34,223 nt of DNA from JBDGYE01 sp039584255 (GCA_039584255.1 JBDGYE010000027.1:1-34223), one strand, 5' to 3'. Shown: positions 5,800-14,088, counted from the stretch's first letter. The notes: a model not told the origin generated them from the sequence alone. Made by a program: numbers and translations.

Positions 5800-6315
5800 A
5801 TGCTCAGCAAGACGCTCATGACCTTCGGAGTCGGATTATCCCTGTTCGTGACGGCCCCTGTCGCCTCGGCGCAGATGGCCAATGATCACGACATGGAGGC
5901 AAAGGACATCGTCGAGGTCGCCGCAGAAGCCGGCACCTTCAACACGCTCATCGCCGCGGCGAAGGCCGCCGATCTCGTCGACGCGCTGAAAGGCGAGGGT
6001 CCGCTGACCGTCTTCGCCCCGACCGACGAGGCGTTCGCCAAGCTGCCCGCGGGCACGGTCGAGACGCTTCTCAAGCCCGAGAACCAGGCGAAGCTGCAGG
6101 CGGTGCTGCTTTACCACGTCGTGGAGGGCAAAATTACGTCCGCCGAGGTGGTTAAGCTCTCGTCCGCCAGGACGCTGGAGGGTGACACGGTCGACATCTC
6201 CGTGAAGATGGGCAAGGTCTATATCGACGGCGCCCAGGTCATCACGGCCGACGTCGAGGCCAGCAATGGAGTAATCCACGTGATCGACGAGGTCATTCTG
6301 CCGTCCATGGATTGA
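5800..6315 (+). CDS. Secreted fasciclin (FAS1) domain protein
   Basis: A 171-aa protein. The signal peptide ends around SAQ (residues 23-25). One complete FAS1 domain follows: DIVEVAAEAGTFNTLIAAAK, GPLTVFAPTDEAFAKLP, LLYHVVEGKI and the C-terminal GVIHVIDEVILP. FAS1 domains are adhesion or ligand-binding modules found outside the cytoplasm. The gene has its own strong promoter divergent from the photolyase. In other bacteria FAS1 genes occur in light- or sigma-controlled stress clusters, which fits this position. The length is typical for single-domain bacterial members. Confidence 0.92.
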   Translation: MLSKTLMTFGVGLSLFVTAPVASAQMANDHDMEAKDIVEVAAEAGTFNTLIAAAKAADLVDALKGEGPLTVFAPTDEAFAKLPAGTVETLLKPENQAKLQAVLLYHVVEGKITSAEVVKLSSARTLEGDTVDISVKMGKVYIDGAQVITADVEASNGVIHVIDEVILPSMD

Positions 6316-6383
6316 CCCGTCGCGGGGCGGGGGAGCTCGCACGCGCCCCCGTCCCTAATTCACCTAAACCCGGACGGTGCCTC

Positions 6384-7361
6384 ATGCCTGACTTCCGACC
6401 ACTAATCCTACTGACCGGTGCGACCGGCTACGTCGGCGGCCGGCTGCTGGAGAAACTGGAGCGCTCGGGCGTTCGCCTGCGTTGCATCGCTCGCAAGCCT
6501 GAGTACCTGCGGGCGCGCGTTGCGGACAGCACGGAAGTGGTACGCGGCGATGTTCTTGATGGGCCCAGTCTCGTCACCGCCATGAGAGGGGTAGCAACTG
6601 CATACTACCTCGTGCACTCGATGAGTGACGAAGGGGACTTTGAAGAAATCGAACGCCGGGCGGCCCGAACTTTCGGTGAGTCGGCGAGAGCGGCTGGCGT
6701 GGAGAGGATCGTCTACCTGGGTGGCCTCGGCTCGGGCCCCGACCTGTCAGCGCACCTGAAAAGCCGCCACGACGTGGGCCGAATTCTCAGGGAGTCCGGC
6801 GTACCCACCCTCGAGCTTCGCGCCTCGATTATCATCGGTTCCGGAAGCCTTTCGTTCGAGATGATTCGGTCGCTGGTCGAGAAGCTTCCCGTGATGACGA
6901 CACCGCGCTGGGTACGGGTCCAGGCGCAGCCGATCGCGATCGAGGATGTGGTGGCCTACCTAAATGAGGCCGGTGCGATGCCGATCGTGGACAGCCACGT
7001 GTTCGAGATCGGCGGAGCGGACGTGGTGAGCTACGGCGACATCATGCGAGAGTACGCCCGGCAGCGTGGACTGCGGCGCCTGATGGTCCCCGTTCCGTTT
7101 CTCACCCCCACGATCTCGAGCCTGTGGCTTGGGCTCGTGACGCCCCTCCACGCGCGCGTCGGTCGAAAGTTGATCGAAGGGGTCCGAAATCCGACGGTGG
7201 TCCAGAACCCATCCGCAGCTGGCGCGTTTGCCGTTCGTCCGCGAGGCATTGTGGAGGCCATCGCCAGCGCACTCAACGGACAGGAGCTGCAGCCGACGGG
7301 CGCTTGTTCGAGGAAACGCGGAACACTCTCGAGGGTGACTTCGAGCGGTCGAACAACGTGA
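6384..7361 (+). CDS. NAD(P)-binding SDR/NmrA-like protein
   Basis: A 325-aa protein. The Rossmann motif TGATGYVGG has Gly12, 15 and 18. Later features are ADSTEVVRGDVLD, VATAYYLVHSM, VERIVYLGGLG, LELRASIIIGSGS and a C-terminal IEDVVAYL segment, as in atypical extended SDRs of the NmrA/YfcH type, some of which carry a C-terminal DUF2867 domain of about 150 aa. That extra domain is absent here. The ATG at 6384 is chosen because the homologous region begins there; an upstream in-frame ATG at 6312 overlaps the fasciclin stop. The last ~25 residues (CSRKRGTLSRVTSSGRTT end) look non-homologous, suggesting a truncated or frameshifted C-terminus. It is probably cotranscribed with the fasciclin gene. 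Confidence 0.8.
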   Translation: MPDFRPLILLTGATGYVGGRLLEKLERSGVRLRCIARKPEYLRARVADSTEVVRGDVLDGPSLVTAMRGVATAYYLVHSMSDEGDFEEIERRAARTFGESARAAGVERIVYLGGLGSGPDLSAHLKSRHDVGRILRESGVPTLELRASIIIGSGSLSFEMIRSLVEKLPVMTTPRWVRVQAQPIAIEDVVAYLNEAGAMPIVDSHVFEIGGADVVSYGDIMREYARQRGLRRLMVPVPFLTPTISSLWLGLVTPLHARVGRKLIEGVRNPTVVQNPSAAGAFAVRPRGIVEAIASALNGQELQPTGACSRKRGTLSRVTSSGRTT

Positions 7362-7451
7362 TCGATGTCCGAGCCGGCTACAACTTCTAGGACGGTGCTC
7401 GAGAACCAACGCGTGCGGTTTCCGTGAAAGTCATGCTGAGTAGGCCGGCGC

Positions 7452-7467
7452 GTCAAACTGGGGTACA
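7452..7467. repeat. Half copy of the GGGGTACAG repeat near the intact tRNA-Ser
   Basis: GTCAAACTGGGGTACAG matches the second half of the pair at 1569-1588 (CAAACTGGGGTACAG). It lies about 60 bp from the 3' end of the intact tRNA-Ser. It marks the tRNA-proximal end of the accessory region. The conserved flank CCGTAAGTCGTTGG follows at about 7506. Confidence 0.5.
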
Positions 7468-7528
7468 GCGCCACAAGAGCGGACAATCCGGAGAGGCCTG
7501 CGACGCCGTAAGTCGTTGGGAGGAAAAG

Positions 7529-7610
7529 CGGAGGGGAAGGGATTCGAACCCTTAAGCCCTTGCGGGCGCCGGTTTTCGAGACCGGTGCATTGCCGTTCTG
7601 CCACCCCTCC
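7529..7610 (-). tRNA. tRNA-Ser(CGA)
   Basis: A complete class II tRNA on the minus strand. The 7-bp acceptor stem is GGAGGGG/CCCCTCC with discriminator G. The anticodon stem CCGGT/ACCGG encloses loop CTCGAAA (anticodon CGA). The long variable arm is GCCC-GCAA-GGGC and the T arm AAGGG-TTCGAAT-CCCTT. CCA is not encoded. It is the intact partner of the three 3'-half fragments at 576, 1482 and 2203 and so the probable target of an integrating element. Confidence 0.95.
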
Positions 7611-7702
7611 GAGGGGTCCGATTCTTCTTAGGACCGAACCACGCGGTGCGAAGCGCGTGCCGCCGCGGCTATCGGTCCCTTTCATTCACGCCTGGGGAGG
7701 TA

Positions 7703-7790
7703 CGGACGGGGTGGGATTCGAACCCACGTGACACTTTCGGTGCCAACACGCTCTCCAGGCGTGCGCCTTAGTCCGCTCGGCCACCCGTCC
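7703..7790 (-). tRNA. tRNA-Ser(GGA)
   Basis: Minus-strand class II tRNA. Acceptor stem GGACGGG/CCCGTCC with discriminator G, anticodon loop CTGGAGA (anticodon GGA), long variable arm, T-loop TTCGAAT. CCA is not encoded. It lies 92 bp upstream of tRNA-Ser(CGA) in the same direction and is probably cotranscribed with it. Confidence 0.95.
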
Positions 7791-7929
7791 CGGAAGCGGA
7801 GACTCGGCCACTCCTCCGTGGACCATCCGGCTGCGTCATAGTGCGCTGCCGGAGGCCAAAGAAAAAGGGCGAAGGCGGCAGTCCTGGGAGAGCTGCCTCC
7901 CTGCGCCTCCTTCACCACCTTTCCCCGGA

Positions 7930-8002
7930 TTGGCCCGCCAGGGTTCGAACCTGGAATCTCTTGGTCCAGAGCCAAGCGTGTTGCCGGTTACACCACGGGC
8001 CA
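7930..8002 (-). tRNA. tRNA-Gln(CUG)
   Basis: Minus-strand tRNA. Acceptor TGGCCCG/CGGGCCA with discriminator A, anticodon stem CTTGG/CCAAG with loop CTCTGGA (anticodon CTG), T arm CCAGG-TTCGAAC-CCTGG. CCA is not encoded. The strong promoter at 8025-8053 is directly upstream, so this is the first gene of the tRNA cluster. Confidence 0.95.
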
Positions 8003-8024
8003 GCAAGTCCCCACGGCGGGGCCG

Positions 8025-8053
8025 AGTATAGAATCTTCGCCCCTTGTTATCAA
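8025..8053 (-). promoter_or_regulatory. Strong promoter for the tRNA cluster
   Basis: Minus strand: TTGATA (8053-8048), a 17-base spacer, TATACT (8030-8025), about 23 bases before the tRNA-Gln 5' end. A GC-rich stretch lies between the -10 and the tRNA, as in stringently controlled stable-RNA promoters; that regulatory reading is inference. Confidence 0.65.
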
Positions 8054-8067
8054 GCTTACGAGTGGCC

Positions 8068-8913
8068 TTACGGGGATGTTCCGACGGGGCCTGCGAGCAT
8101 GGCGCCCAGCCCCTTCGTGGTCCCCGATGTGATCAGGTCTAACCGCATGACATGGGGCCCCAGAAGGAGCCGTGCGCGATCATGGGCTGCGGCGTCAGCC
8201 ACGACCATCCGGGCCAGGCTCGCCAGCCTCGCGCCTTCGACCGGCCAGTCCGGATAAAGGGGCGCGTAGCCTACACCCTCACCACACGCGAGGAGCAGCG
8301 CCCGGCTCAGCAACCGGTGCACAGCCTCGCTGGCCGAGCAGGCTGCGACAACGGAGGGGCGCGGAAGGCTCGCTACTGCCCGCCGGAACCAGGGTGGCGC
8401 CGCGAGTCGGAGCACCAGGGCAGGCGGGCTGCCGCACGGTAGCTGAAAGGGAGCGTCACCGGGTGCCGTTGGCAGTAGCGGGATCCAGCCCCGCGGCACG
8501 GAGCGACGCTCGAGTGCTGCGGGGTCGAAGCTCCGGACGCTCACTTGCCGGTACCTGGAGCGCAGCTCCGCGCCGAGCGTCACCGCCAGCGGGTCATCGG
8601 AAGCGATAAGCGCCAGTCGCCGGAACCGTAGCGCATCTGCCCATTCCGCAAGCGGGCCGAGGTGTGCTCGCTGCTCGTGTACGTACACACCGCTTCCGTG
8701 GCGGCGAACGACCAGTCCTCGTAGCGCCATCTCCCGGTAGGCCGCGGCTACCGTGTTTCGATGTAGCGAGAGTCGGTCGGCGACCCGCCGTACCGAGGGC
8801 AGGCGACGCCCGGGGGGAATGTCGCCGTCGAGGATCCGTGTCTCGAGGTGCGCCACCAGCTGGTGCCTGAGCGGCACCGGCAGCTTCCGATCGAGAGTGA
8901 TTCCATCCAGCAT
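8068..8913 (-). CDS. GntR-family transcriptional regulator with unusual C-terminal domain
   Basis: About 281 aa from the ATG at 8913. A GTG at 8991 would add 26 residues, and neither start has a strong ribosome-binding site. The N-terminal GntR winged helix is clear: PLRHQLVAHLETRILDGDIP, PPGRRLPSVRRVADRL, HRNTVAAAYREMALRGLV and the wing GSGVYV. The remaining ~190 aa match neither a UTRA nor an FCD pattern that I recognise and are too short for a full MocR aminotransferase domain. A segment GVGYAPLYPDWPVEG could be a remnant of one. The effector is unknown. The gene ends 65 bp upstream of the tRNA-Gln gene. Confidence 0.8.
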   Translation of the reverse strand: MLDGITLDRKLPVPLRHQLVAHLETRILDGDIPPGRRLPSVRRVADRLSLHRNTVAAAYREMALRGLVVRRHGSGVYVHEQRAHLGPLAEWADALRFRRLALIASDDPLAVTLGAELRSRYRQVSVRSFDPAALERRSVPRGWIPLLPTAPGDAPFQLPCGSPPALVLRLAAPPWFRRAVASLPRPSVVAACSASEAVHRLLSRALLLACGEGVGYAPLYPDWPVEGARLASLARMVVADAAAHDRARLLLGPHVMRLDLITSGTTKGLGAMLAGPVGTSP

Positions 8914-9149
8914 AGAATGGAATGTCCCGATTCGGCTCAACTCTCTGTCATCCTGGGGCAGCGGGGGGGCAATACTGATGGGTGCAAGCACGAAACGTTG
9001 ATCGCGGCACGCGATCGGGTTCCTTCGGAGGAGCGATTCCGCAAGCAGCGGCCCGGGATCTCTGAAAGCTGAACACTCGGCCGCTGTGAGGACCTAGCGA
9101 CCACGAAGGAACCCCGACGCCCTCCGCGCTTGAAGGGAGCCGCGATTCC

Positions 9150-10262
9150 CTATCCAGCGGGGCTTGATCGGTCCAGCTCGCGCGACGCCCACAGCAGCAG
9201 CGGGAACGCCAGGATCGGAAACCCTGCCTGATGCACCCACACAAAGGCGGCCCGGCCCAGGAAGAGCTCTCCGGTGCCGTTCAGCAGAATCCACGCGAGC
9301 ACCAGGGCCACCAGTACCGGCCGCCGAGCCCGCACGTCCCAGAGAAGCGCGAACAGCGGCAGAAGCAGGAGCTGGTGGTGCATCCAGCCCAGGAACCACA
9401 TCCACAGCATGATCGGCATGGCGGTGAACGAGGCCAGCGCCGCCGCGCGCTGGGTCCGGATCCAGCCGGTCTGGGCCACCCAGGGGAGGAACATCGCCGC
9501 GGAAGCTATCGCGTAGGCCGCGACAAGTGGAATCGACAGCATTCCCTGATGCCGCCAAAGGGCTCCCCACACCGACTGGTTGTCGTTCTTCCCGAACTCG
9601 AAATCGTAGAACGGATCGGCGAGCATCTCGAACCACCAGGCGTACGCCGCTTTGCCCGCCTCCAGCCCGCCGAGGAACGGCACGGCCCAGAGCAGCACCA
9701 GCGCCCCGACCGTGAGGGCCAGGCCCTTGAGGTCGCGACGGAGCAGGATCACCGGCACGAGGATCAGCCACATCGGCTTGATGATGATCAGGACGGCCAC
9801 GCTCGCGCCCCGCACCCATGCGCGCCGCGAGGTGGCCGCGATCACCAGCAGCCACAGCATCACGAAGGTCACGTTGGCGAGCTTTATGTGCCACGTGAGC
9901 CCGTGGAGCACGAAGAACAGGGCGATCAGGACGTTCGCGGTGCGGATGTTCCAGTACGCGGCCAGGCGTCGCCCGGCGTCCCAGAAGGTCCATCCGTTGA
10001 TGACCGCCCACACGGCTTTCGCCACGACCCACGGCAGCCAGGCCATGGGAATGAAGAAGAACAGGCTGGTGGGGTGGTACTTGTAGATCAGCTCGCCGGT
10101 GCGGTACACGCCTCGCCAGCCGCCCACAGCCAGCTCCCGAGTCGCCTGCCAGTACGCCCGGAAGTCCTGCATCGGGAAGGCGAAGAGCAAGGCGGCCAAC
10201 AGGACGGCCGTGCCGAGCAGCGCCCGGTGTGCCCTCTCTTCGGGCAGACGTGGGAAGGTCAA
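9150..10262 (-). CDS. GT87-type membrane glycosyltransferase (DUF2029-like)
   Basis: A 370-aa polytopic protein with about ten hydrophobic helices. An early acidic residue in the first periplasmic loop (FPMQDFRAYWQATREL), YKYHPTSLFFFIPMAWLPW and the repeated hydrophobic segments fit GT-C fold enzymes of the GT87/DUF2029 family. These use polyprenyl-phosphate sugars (known members transfer mannose) outside the membrane. Acceptor and sugar cannot be told from sequence. It starts with TTG at 10262, overlapping the polX stop by 4 bp (TTGA), so it is translationally coupled to the ligA-polX operon although its function looks unrelated. Confidence 0.75.
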   Translation of the reverse strand: MTFPRLPEERAHRALLGTAVLLAALLFAFPMQDFRAYWQATRELAVGGWRGVYRTGELIYKYHPTSLFFFIPMAWLPWVVAKAVWAVINGWTFWDAGRRLAAYWNIRTANVLIALFFVLHGLTWHIKLANVTFVMLWLLVIAATSRRAWVRGASVAVLIIIKPMWLILVPVILLRRDLKGLALTVGALVLLWAVPFLGGLEAGKAAYAWWFEMLADPFYDFEFGKNDNQSVWGALWRHQGMLSIPLVAAYAIASAAMFLPWVAQTGWIRTQRAAALASFTAMPIMLWMWFLGWMHHQLLLLPLFALLWDVRARRPVLVALVLAWILLNGTGELFLGRAAFVWVHQAGFPILAFPLLLWASRELDRSSPAG

Positions 10263-12064
10263 CCGCCGAGCGCCGCCAGCAGCTCGCCGGCAGGGAGGGT
10301 GTTGAGGACATCCCCCGGCTCCAGCCAGGCGCGGCGGGCCTGCTCGACGCCGTAGGGCATCAGCTGGAGATCCGCGACCTTATGGGCGTCGGTGCTGATC
10401 ACGATCTTCACGCCCTGCTTCTTCGCCTGCATGAGGTGGGTGTCGCGCAGGTCGAGGCGGGCGGGGTGGGCGTTGAGCTCCATCGCCACCCGGTGCTCGG
10501 CCGCGCAGGCCAGGACGTCCTCGAGGTCGAACTCGATCGGGTCGCGTCGGTTGATCATCCGCCCCGTGGGGTGGGCCAGGACGTTGGCGGCCGGGTGCTC
10601 GAGCGCCCTCAGGATCCGCGCCGTCTGCTCCGCGGCGGGGAGGTCGAACTTCGAGTGGATGCTTACCACCACCAGGTCGAGCTGCTCCAGCATCTCGTCC
10701 TCGAGGTCCAGTGAGCCGTCCGCCAGGATGTCCACCTCCATGCTCCGCAGGAGCCGGATCTTCGGGTGCCTCGAGGTGATTTCCTCGATCTCAGCCCACT
10801 GCTCGCGCAGCTTCGCCGCGTCGAGGCCGCCGGTCATAGCGAGCGCCTTGCTGTGGTCGGTGAGGGCGAAGTACTCGTAGCCCTTCGCCACGCATGCCTG
10901 CAGCATCTCCTCGATCGTGTTCTTCCCGTCCGACCACGTCGAGTGCATCTGGAGGTCGCCCCGGATGTCCTCCAGCGCCAGCAGCTCCGGCAGCTGGTCC
11001 GCGTCCGCGGCCGCGATCTCGCCCCGGTCCTCCCGCAGCTCCGCCGGGATCGATGGCAGGCCCACCACCGCGTAGACCTCCTCCTCGGTGGCGCCGGCCA
11101 CCCGCTCGCCCAGCTCGCGGCCCGTCGTCGAGGTGACGGTGTCGCGCCCGGCGGCGTCCGCCGCCACGTCTTCCGCCTCGGCTTTCTCGGCTCCCTCTGC
11201 CAGCTCGAACACCCCGTACTCCGAGATGCTGAGGCCCCTCTCCAGAGCCCTCTTCCGCAGGGTGATGTTGTGCTGCTTCGAGCCCGTGAAGTAGACCATG
11301 GCGGCGCCGTAGTCCGCCTCGGGCAGGATGCGGAGGTCGACCTGGAGACCCGACGCCAGGTGCACCGTCCCCCGGGTATCGCCCGCCTTGTCCACATCGC
11401 GCACCTGCGGGTAGCCGACGAAGGCCTCCATGACGGGCCCGGGATCGGAGGCGATGGCCAGGACGTCCACGTCGCCCACCGTCTCCTTGCGGCGCCGGTA
11501 GCTCCCGGCCACCTCCAGGCGCTCCACCTCGGGAACCCCGGCCAGGTGCTCGAGCAGCGGGCGCACGAGCTGGTCCGCCTCCGACAGCCGGAAGCGCCCC
11601 GTCCGCCGTTCGTAGCGCCGGATCGCGTCGAGGATCTTCTCCTCCGACTTCTTCCCGAACCCGTCCAGCTCCGCAATCCGCCCGGCCTCGGCCGCCTCCG
11701 CGAGCTGGTCGATGCGGGTGATGTCGAGCTCCTCCCATACCTTGCGGGCCCGCTTCGGCCCCACGCCGGGAAGACGGGTGAGGAGAACCAGCGACCGAGG
11801 AACCTCCTTCGCCAGTTCGTCCAGGATCGAGAGCCGACCCGTCTGCACGAGCTCGGTAATGTGCGACGCCATGTCCTTGCCGATCGCTGGTAGCTCGGTG
11901 AGGTCCTCGCCCTCTTCGACCGCCTTCCGGAGAGGCACCGGGTGCTCCTGTACCGTGAAGACGGCGTTCCGGTAGGCGCGGATGCGGAACGGGTTGGTCT
12001 CTCCCTGGATCTCCAGGAGATCGGCCATCTCGGTAAGGGTCGCCGCGATCTCGATGTTCTCCAT
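10259..12064 (-). CDS. polX: DNA polymerase X with PHP phosphoesterase domain
   Basis: A 601-aa protein. The N-terminal helix-hairpin-helix 8-kDa region (LPAIGKDMASHI, LPGVGPKRARKVW) is followed by the nucleotidyltransferase palm with GSYRRRKETVGDVDVL, which holds the catalytic aspartates, and YFTGSKQHNI. The C-terminal PHP domain runs from about residue 345 with metal-binding motifs MHSTWSDG, LTDHSKAL, SMEVDIL, SIHSKFD, HPTGR and STDAHK. Bacterial PolX fills short gaps in base-excision repair and has 3'-5' exonuclease and AP-endonuclease activity in the PHP domain. A ~60-residue acidic, Ala-rich insert (ELAEGAEKAEAEDVAADAAG) separates the two halves. ATG 12064 follows the ligA stop by 2 bp, so the two repair enzymes are made together. 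Confidence 0.93.
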   Translation of the reverse strand: MENIEIAATLTEMADLLEIQGETNPFRIRAYRNAVFTVQEHPVPLRKAVEEGEDLTELPAIGKDMASHITELVQTGRLSILDELAKEVPRSLVLLTRLPGVGPKRARKVWEELDITRIDQLAEAAEAGRIAELDGFGKKSEEKILDAIRRYERRTGRFRLSEADQLVRPLLEHLAGVPEVERLEVAGSYRRRKETVGDVDVLAIASDPGPVMEAFVGYPQVRDVDKAGDTRGTVHLASGLQVDLRILPEADYGAAMVYFTGSKQHNITLRKRALERGLSISEYGVFELAEGAEKAEAEDVAADAAGRDTVTSTTGRELGERVAGATEEEVYAVVGLPSIPAELREDRGEIAAADADQLPELLALEDIRGDLQMHSTWSDGKNTIEEMLQACVAKGYEYFALTDHSKALAMTGGLDAAKLREQWAEIEEITSRHPKIRLLRSMEVDILADGSLDLEDEMLEQLDLVVVSIHSKFDLPAAEQTARILRALEHPAANVLAHPTGRMINRRDPIEFDLEDVLACAAEHRVAMELNAHPARLDLRDTHLMQAKKQGVKIVISTDAHKVADLQLMPYGVEQARRAWLEPGDVLNTLPAGELLAALGG

Positions 12065-12066
12065 AC

Positions 12067-14088
12067 TCAGTCGCCGCCCTCGGCTTCCCGCAGAAGCGCC
12101 AGGAAGCCCTCCTCGTCCAGGATCTCCACACCCAGCTCCCGAGCCTTCGCCAGCTTGGAGCCGGCGGCGTCGCCCGTCACCACGTAGTCTGTCTTCGCGC
12201 TGACCGAACCCGTGGTTTTCGCTCCGAGCGCCTCCACCCGCTTCTTGGCGTCGGACCGGCTCAGCGACTCGAGCCCGCCCGTGAACACGAAGGTGAGCCC
12301 GTCCAGCGCCCCGCCGGCCGGCGCCGCCTGTGCCACCTCGATCTTCATGTGCGCCAACAAGCGCTCGATGTTCTCTCGGTTGTGGAGCTCGGCGAAGAAC
12401 TCCACGATCCGCCCTGCCATGATCGGGCCGACGCCATCCACCTCCTGCAATGCCTCCTCTCCGGCCGACATCAGAGACTCCAGGGTGCTGAAGTGGCGGG
12501 CCAGGTCGCGGGCGACCGCGAACCCCACCTCGGGAATGCCGAGGCCGAGCAGGAAGCGGGACAGCTCGGCCCGCGAGGCGCGCTCGATAGCGCTTACCAG
12601 GTTGGTCGCTGACAGCTCGGCGAAGCCCTCGAGAGGAGTCAATTGCTCGGCGCGCAGCTCGAACAGGTCCGGGAGGCGTGTGACCAGCCGTTCGCGCACG
12701 AGCAGGCGGGCCGTCTCCTCGCCCAGTCCCTCGATGTCCAGAGCGTAGCGGGAGCCGAAGTGCATGATGCGTCCCATGAGCTGGGCCGGGCAGCCGAAGC
12801 TGTTGGGGCAGACGCTGAACGGCCCGCTCTCGGTGAGCGGCGTCCCGCACGAGGGGCAGACTTCAGGCATCGGCCACGGTTCGGAGCGCCCGCGGCCTGG
12901 TTCCTCGATCCTCTCCACTACCTGCGGGATCACGTCGCCGGCACGCTGGATCCGGACCAGGTCACCCTCGCGGACGTCCTTGCGGGCCAGCTCCTCGCGG
13001 TTGTGGAGCGAGGCCCGGCTTACCGTGACCCCGCCGATCTGGACGGGTCGCATGAGGGCGACCGGGGTGACGACGCCGGTCCGGCCCACGCTGGGCACGA
13101 TGCGCTCGATCCGGGTCTGCTCGATGCGAGGCGGGAACTTGAAGGCGAACGCCCACCGCGGATGCCGCGAGGTGGCGCCCAGCTCCACGCGGGCCGCCAG
13201 CCCGTCCAGCTTCACGACCACCCCGTCGATCTCATAGGGAAGGTCGTCGCGCCGCTCCTCGAGGTCCGCGTGGTAGGCCACGATCTCATCGACCGTATCG
13301 ACGCGGGCGCTGAGATCCGTGACCCTCAGTCCCCAGGCACGAAGGGCGTCCAGCGCTTCCCATTGCGTCGCCACATCCACGCCGGTTGCCGCCAGGATGT
13401 CGTACGCGTGGAGCTCCAGCGGGCGGGCGGCGGTGATGCGAGAGTCGAGCTGCCGCACCGAGCCGGCGGCCGCGTTCCGCGGGTTGGCGAATGGCGTCCT
13501 CTCTTCCGCCAGAAGACGCTCGTTGAGCGCCTCGAATGCCGCCACCCGGATGATGATCTCGCCGCGGACGGCCAGCAGCGGCGGAGCGGAAAGCTCGTCA
13601 TCGCGCAGGCGAAGCGGGACCGATCGGATCGTCCGCACGTTCTGCGTGATTCCCTCTCCCCGAACTCCGTCGCCTCGGGTGGAGGCGCGGGTCAGCTCGC
13701 CGTTCTCGTACACCAGCTCCACCGAGAGCCCGTCCAGCTTCGGCTCCAGCACGTACGCCACGACGTTTTCATAGCCCAGGCCGCGGCGCACCCGGTCGTC
13801 GAAGCGCCGAAGAGCCTGCTCCGCCTCGTCGGAGTCGAGGCTCAGCATGGGGGCCGCGTGCTGGACCGTGGGGAATCCCTCCAGCGGCGTGCCGCCCACG
13901 CGCTGGGTGGGTGAGTCGGAGGTGGGGAGCTCCGGGTACGTCTCCTCGAGCTCCCGCAGCTCCCTGAACAGACGGTCGTACTCGGCGTCCGCGATCTCGG
14001 GCGCGTCGAGGACGTAGTAGAGGTGGTCGTGGCGCCGGATCTCGTCCCTCAGGGCCTGCGCCCGCTCACGCGCTGCGTTCAGATCCAT
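12067..14088 (-). CDS. ligA: NAD-dependent DNA ligase
   Basis: A 673-aa protein, the normal LigA length. Domains in order: Ia (YYVLDAPEIADAEYDRLFREL, NAD contact), adenylation with the nucleophile lysine in LEPKLDGLSVEL and GEIIIR, OB fold, Cys4 zinc finger (CPSCGTPL, then CPNSFGCPAQ), tandem helix-hairpin-helix repeats, and a C-terminal BRCT (FVFTGGLESLSRSDAKKRVE, TDYVVTGDAAGSKL). It seals nicks in replication and repair and is normally essential. It is the first gene of the ligA-polX-GT87 operon and is divergent from nadA. Confidence 0.97.
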   Translation of the reverse strand: MDLNAARERAQALRDEIRRHDHLYYVLDAPEIADAEYDRLFRELRELEETYPELPTSDSPTQRVGGTPLEGFPTVQHAAPMLSLDSDEAEQALRRFDDRVRRGLGYENVVAYVLEPKLDGLSVELVYENGELTRASTRGDGVRGEGITQNVRTIRSVPLRLRDDELSAPPLLAVRGEIIIRVAAFEALNERLLAEERTPFANPRNAAAGSVRQLDSRITAARPLELHAYDILAATGVDVATQWEALDALRAWGLRVTDLSARVDTVDEIVAYHADLEERRDDLPYEIDGVVVKLDGLAARVELGATSRHPRWAFAFKFPPRIEQTRIERIVPSVGRTGVVTPVALMRPVQIGGVTVSRASLHNREELARKDVREGDLVRIQRAGDVIPQVVERIEEPGRGRSEPWPMPEVCPSCGTPLTESGPFSVCPNSFGCPAQLMGRIMHFGSRYALDIEGLGEETARLLVRERLVTRLPDLFELRAEQLTPLEGFAELSATNLVSAIERASRAELSRFLLGLGIPEVGFAVARDLARHFSTLESLMSAGEEALQEVDGVGPIMAGRIVEFFAELHNRENIERLLAHMKIEVAQAAPAGGALDGLTFVFTGGLESLSRSDAKKRVEALGAKTTGSVSAKTDYVVTGDAAGSKLAKARELGVEILDEEGFLALLREAEGGD

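Noticed and set aside
9231..10355. 374-aa plus-strand frame over the GT87 gene
   Set aside because: Composition is a GC-rich shadow (Gln/His/Arg-rich) and the opposite strand has a coherent polytopic protein.
10791..12131. 446-aa minus-strand frame inside polX
   Set aside because: Extreme Gly/Arg content in an alternative frame of a clear polX gene.
12643..13914. 423-aa plus-strand frame opposite ligA
   Set aside because: Shadow of ligA; every LigA motif is in the minus-strand frame.
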